Below, piece by piece: positions 62,643-64,000 of a stretch of 64,000 bases of DNA. The position numbers and the translations under genes are program-made. This DNA is from Streptomyces sp. D2-8 (GTDB taxonomy: Bacteria > Actinomycetota > Actinomycetes > Streptomycetales > Streptomycetaceae), in the NCBI RefSeq assembly GCF_023184515.1, contig NZ_JAAHBP010000012.1, positions 186,001 through 250,000 of the forward strand. Direction: 5' to 3'. How positions within the stretch are numbered: the first letter of the stretch is position 1; every line of letters starts with the position of its first letter. Below the pieces are notes generated by a model that worked only from the letters and a program-made list of their open reading frames with translations, had not been told where the DNA came from and did no database searches.

Positions 62643-63541
62643 GTTCCCTTCTCTACGACGCGCAGGGGCCCCGCGCCAAGCGGCGCAACGTCCTGTTCAC
62701 GGCGATCTTCCTGGCCGCTCTGGCGGCCGTGCTGTGGTGGGTGTACATCACCCTCAAGGACAACGGCCAGCTCGAATGGGTCCTGTGGGAGCCCTTCTTC
62801 ACCAGCTCCGAGCCCTGGTCGACGTACATCTGGCCGGGCCTGCAGAACACGCTCAAGGCCGCGGTGCTCGCCGTGATCATCGCGCTTCCGCTCGGTGCGG
62901 TGTTGGGCATCGCCCGGCTGTCGGAGCACGCCTGGATCCGGGTGCCGGCCGGAGCCGTGGTCGAGTTCTTCCGCGCCATCCCCGTGCTGATCCTCATGAT
63001 CTTCGGGCTCGCCCTGTTCGCCGAGTACACGAACGTCTCGTCCGACGACCGTCCGCTGTACGCGGTCGTCACGGGTCTGGTGCTGTACAACGCCTCAGTC
63101 CTCGCGGAGATCGTCCGAGCAGGCATCCTCTCTCTACCCAAGGGCCAGTCCGAGGCGGCCATGGCGATCGGCCTGCGCAAGAACCAGGAGATGAGGCTCG
63201 TCCTGCTGCCGCAGGCGGTGACCGCGATGCTGCCGGCCATTGTCAGCCAGCTGGTCGTCATCGTGAAGGACACCGCTCTCGGCGGCGCGATCCTCACCTT
63301 CCCCGAGTTGCTCGCCTCGGCGAGCACGATGAGCGGCTACTACGGTGCGAACACGATCGCCAGCTTCACGGTCGTGGCCGTCATCTTCATCGCGCTCAAC
63401 TTCGCCCTGACCTCCTTCGCGAGCTGGCTGGAGCGCCGGCTGCGGCAGGCCAAGAAGTCGACGGGTGCGGTCGTCGGCGCGGACGCAGCCGAGGAACTGG
63501 CCGTGCCCGGCGAGCACGAGGACGTGAAGAAGGGGCACTGA
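62639..63541 (+). CDS. gluD: Glutamate ABC transporter permease GluD
   Basis: 300 residues with five or so membrane segments and the coupling motif SEAAMAIGLRKNQEMRLVLLPQAV. It starts with an ATGA overlap to gluC, so it is translationally coupled. The C-terminal 40 residues are charged. Last gene of the operon, closed by a hairpin. Confidence 0.92.
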   Translation: MSSLLYDAQGPRAKRRNVLFTAIFLAALAAVLWWVYITLKDNGQLEWVLWEPFFTSSEPWSTYIWPGLQNTLKAAVLAVIIALPLGAVLGIARLSEHAWIRVPAGAVVEFFRAIPVLILMIFGLALFAEYTNVSSDDRPLYAVVTGLVLYNASVLAEIVRAGILSLPKGQSEAAMAIGLRKNQEMRLVLLPQAVTAMLPAIVSQLVVIVKDTALGGAILTFPELLASASTMSGYYGANTIASFTVVAVIFIALNFALTSFASWLERRLRQAKKSTGAVVGADAAEELAVPGEHEDVKKGH

Positions 63542-63567
63542 TCCCGTCCCCCAGCATCACTGGATGA

Positions 63568-63600
63568 GAGGCCCGGCAGACCGTCCGACTGCCGGGCCTC
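63568..63600 (+). terminator. Terminator of the gluABCD operon
   Basis: A 12-bp stem (63568-63579 with 63589-63600) and 9-base loop, 27 bases past gluD; outer sequence (GGATGAG and CTCATCC) can extend it. It also serves the convergent S26 gene. Confidence 0.75.
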
Positions 63601-63671
63601 ATCCGGTTGTTCGCAGCCTTACTTGTTCACTGCTCGCACGAGCGAAGTCGATCAGGTTGCCTCGACAGCCG

Positions 63672-64000
63672 TCACGCAGCCGTCGACCGCGCGAGCCTGC
63701 GAACCACCACTCCCAGCACCTGGTGTGTGGGGCACGGCCCGTGTTGCTTCGAATCAACACTGCGGGGATTGTCGCCGATCACCAGAATATGGCCGGCCGG
63801 GACCACTCCGTCCTTCTTCATCTGTTCAGGAAAGCTCTCACCGCTCAGTGCGACGGCCCGCTTGATGTACCACCGGTTGGCATCCACATCGCGATCCTCG
63901 AGTGGCTTACTACCCCACCCCGTTTCGATGTCCGGACGCACCACCACGACTACACGCCCCTTTCGCAGGCCCCGGGACCCGCGCCGGATCAGAACCCGGT
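63672..64000 (-). CDS. S26-family signal peptidase-like protein (partial, runs off the window)
   Basis: The frame is open to base 64000, so about 108 C-terminal codons are visible. They begin RVLIRRGSRGLRKGRVVVVV, then WYIKRAVALSGESFP with a Lys in the position of the catalytic Lys, and GHILVIGDNPRSVDSKQHGP, the third conserved S26 box. The catalytic Ser would lie just outside. Short S26 proteins of this kind include SodX-like maturation proteases. It is convergent with gluD. Confidence 0.8.
   Translation of the reverse strand, partial: RVLIRRGSRGLRKGRVVVVVRPDIETGWGSKPLEDRDVDANRWYIKRAVALSGESFPEQMKKDGVVPAGHILVIGDNPRSVDSKQHGPCPTHQVLGVVVRRLARSTAA

Overview
This is a stretch of a Streptomyces chromosome. 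It is very GC-rich, and codon third positions are so GC-biased that long open frames run antisense to real genes. GTG starts are frequent. The gene order around parE, hrdB, whiH, rnhB, nrdJ-nrdR, lexA, hflX, rshA, dapF, miaA, miaB and gluABCD matches, as I recall it, the core region of Streptomyces chromosomes near S. coelicolor SCO5774-SCO5824. I see no tRNA or rRNA gene, CRISPR array, insertion sequence or prophage. This is mostly conserved core DNA with a few accessory patches.

Layout. 1-7.1 kb: a truncated sensor-kinase gene coupled to a membrane protein, topoisomerase IV subunit ParE, a small zinc-ribbon-like protein, a secreted trypsin-like protease and the principal sigma factor HrdB. 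7.1-21.5 kb: the sporulation regulator WhiH, an ABC ATPase fused to its own permease through a repetitive linker, an NrtR-type Nudix regulator, a debranching-enzyme-like protein, a DUF4192 protein, a RecQ helicase fused to a phosphoribosyltransferase-like domain, two unknown proteins, RNase HII and a TetR repressor. 21.5-26.7 kb: a TetR-controlled MFS exporter that appears frameshifted and carries a TTA codon, an ADP-ribosylglycohydrolase, a histidine phosphatase, a DUF4937-like protein and a TerD-family protein. 26.7-33.9 kb: a DNA-precursor and damage block of B12-dependent ribonucleotide reductase NrdJ, its repressor NrdR, LexA and a DinG-type helicase, with NrdR boxes and an SOS box in the nrdR-lexA interval.

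34.1-42.1 kb is the most accessory part. It holds a three-gene cluster for an NRPS-independent siderophore-like product (aminotransferase, IucA/IucC synthetase, acetyltransferase) and two adjacent paralogous lipoprotein proteases. 42.1-53.6 kb: HflX, an M1 metallopeptidase, the RelA/SpoT homologue RshA, DapF, a small membrane protein, MiaA, two small proteins, an extradiol-dioxygenase-like protein and MiaB. At 53.6-54.4 kb a NarL-type two-component system has collapsed: the kinase N-terminus runs directly into the C-terminal half of its response regulator. 54.5-57.8 kb: a K+/H+ antiporter with its regulatory subunit, a MazG-like pyrophosphohydrolase and a TAXI solute-binding protein. 57.8-63.6 kb: the GluK-GluR two-component pair divergent from the gluABCD glutamate ABC transporter, with a perfect 20-bp alternating purine-pyrimidine palindrome between them. 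The window ends inside an S26 signal-peptidase gene.

Most convergent gene pairs end in perfect GC-rich hairpins, two of them with 23-bp arms. The observations most worth follow-up are the orphan siderophore-type cluster, the collapsed two-component system, the frameshift plus TTA codon in the TetR-controlled exporter, the tandem lipoprotein proteases, and the unusual palindromes upstream of gluR/gluA and of the helicase-C-like gene at 19.9 kb.
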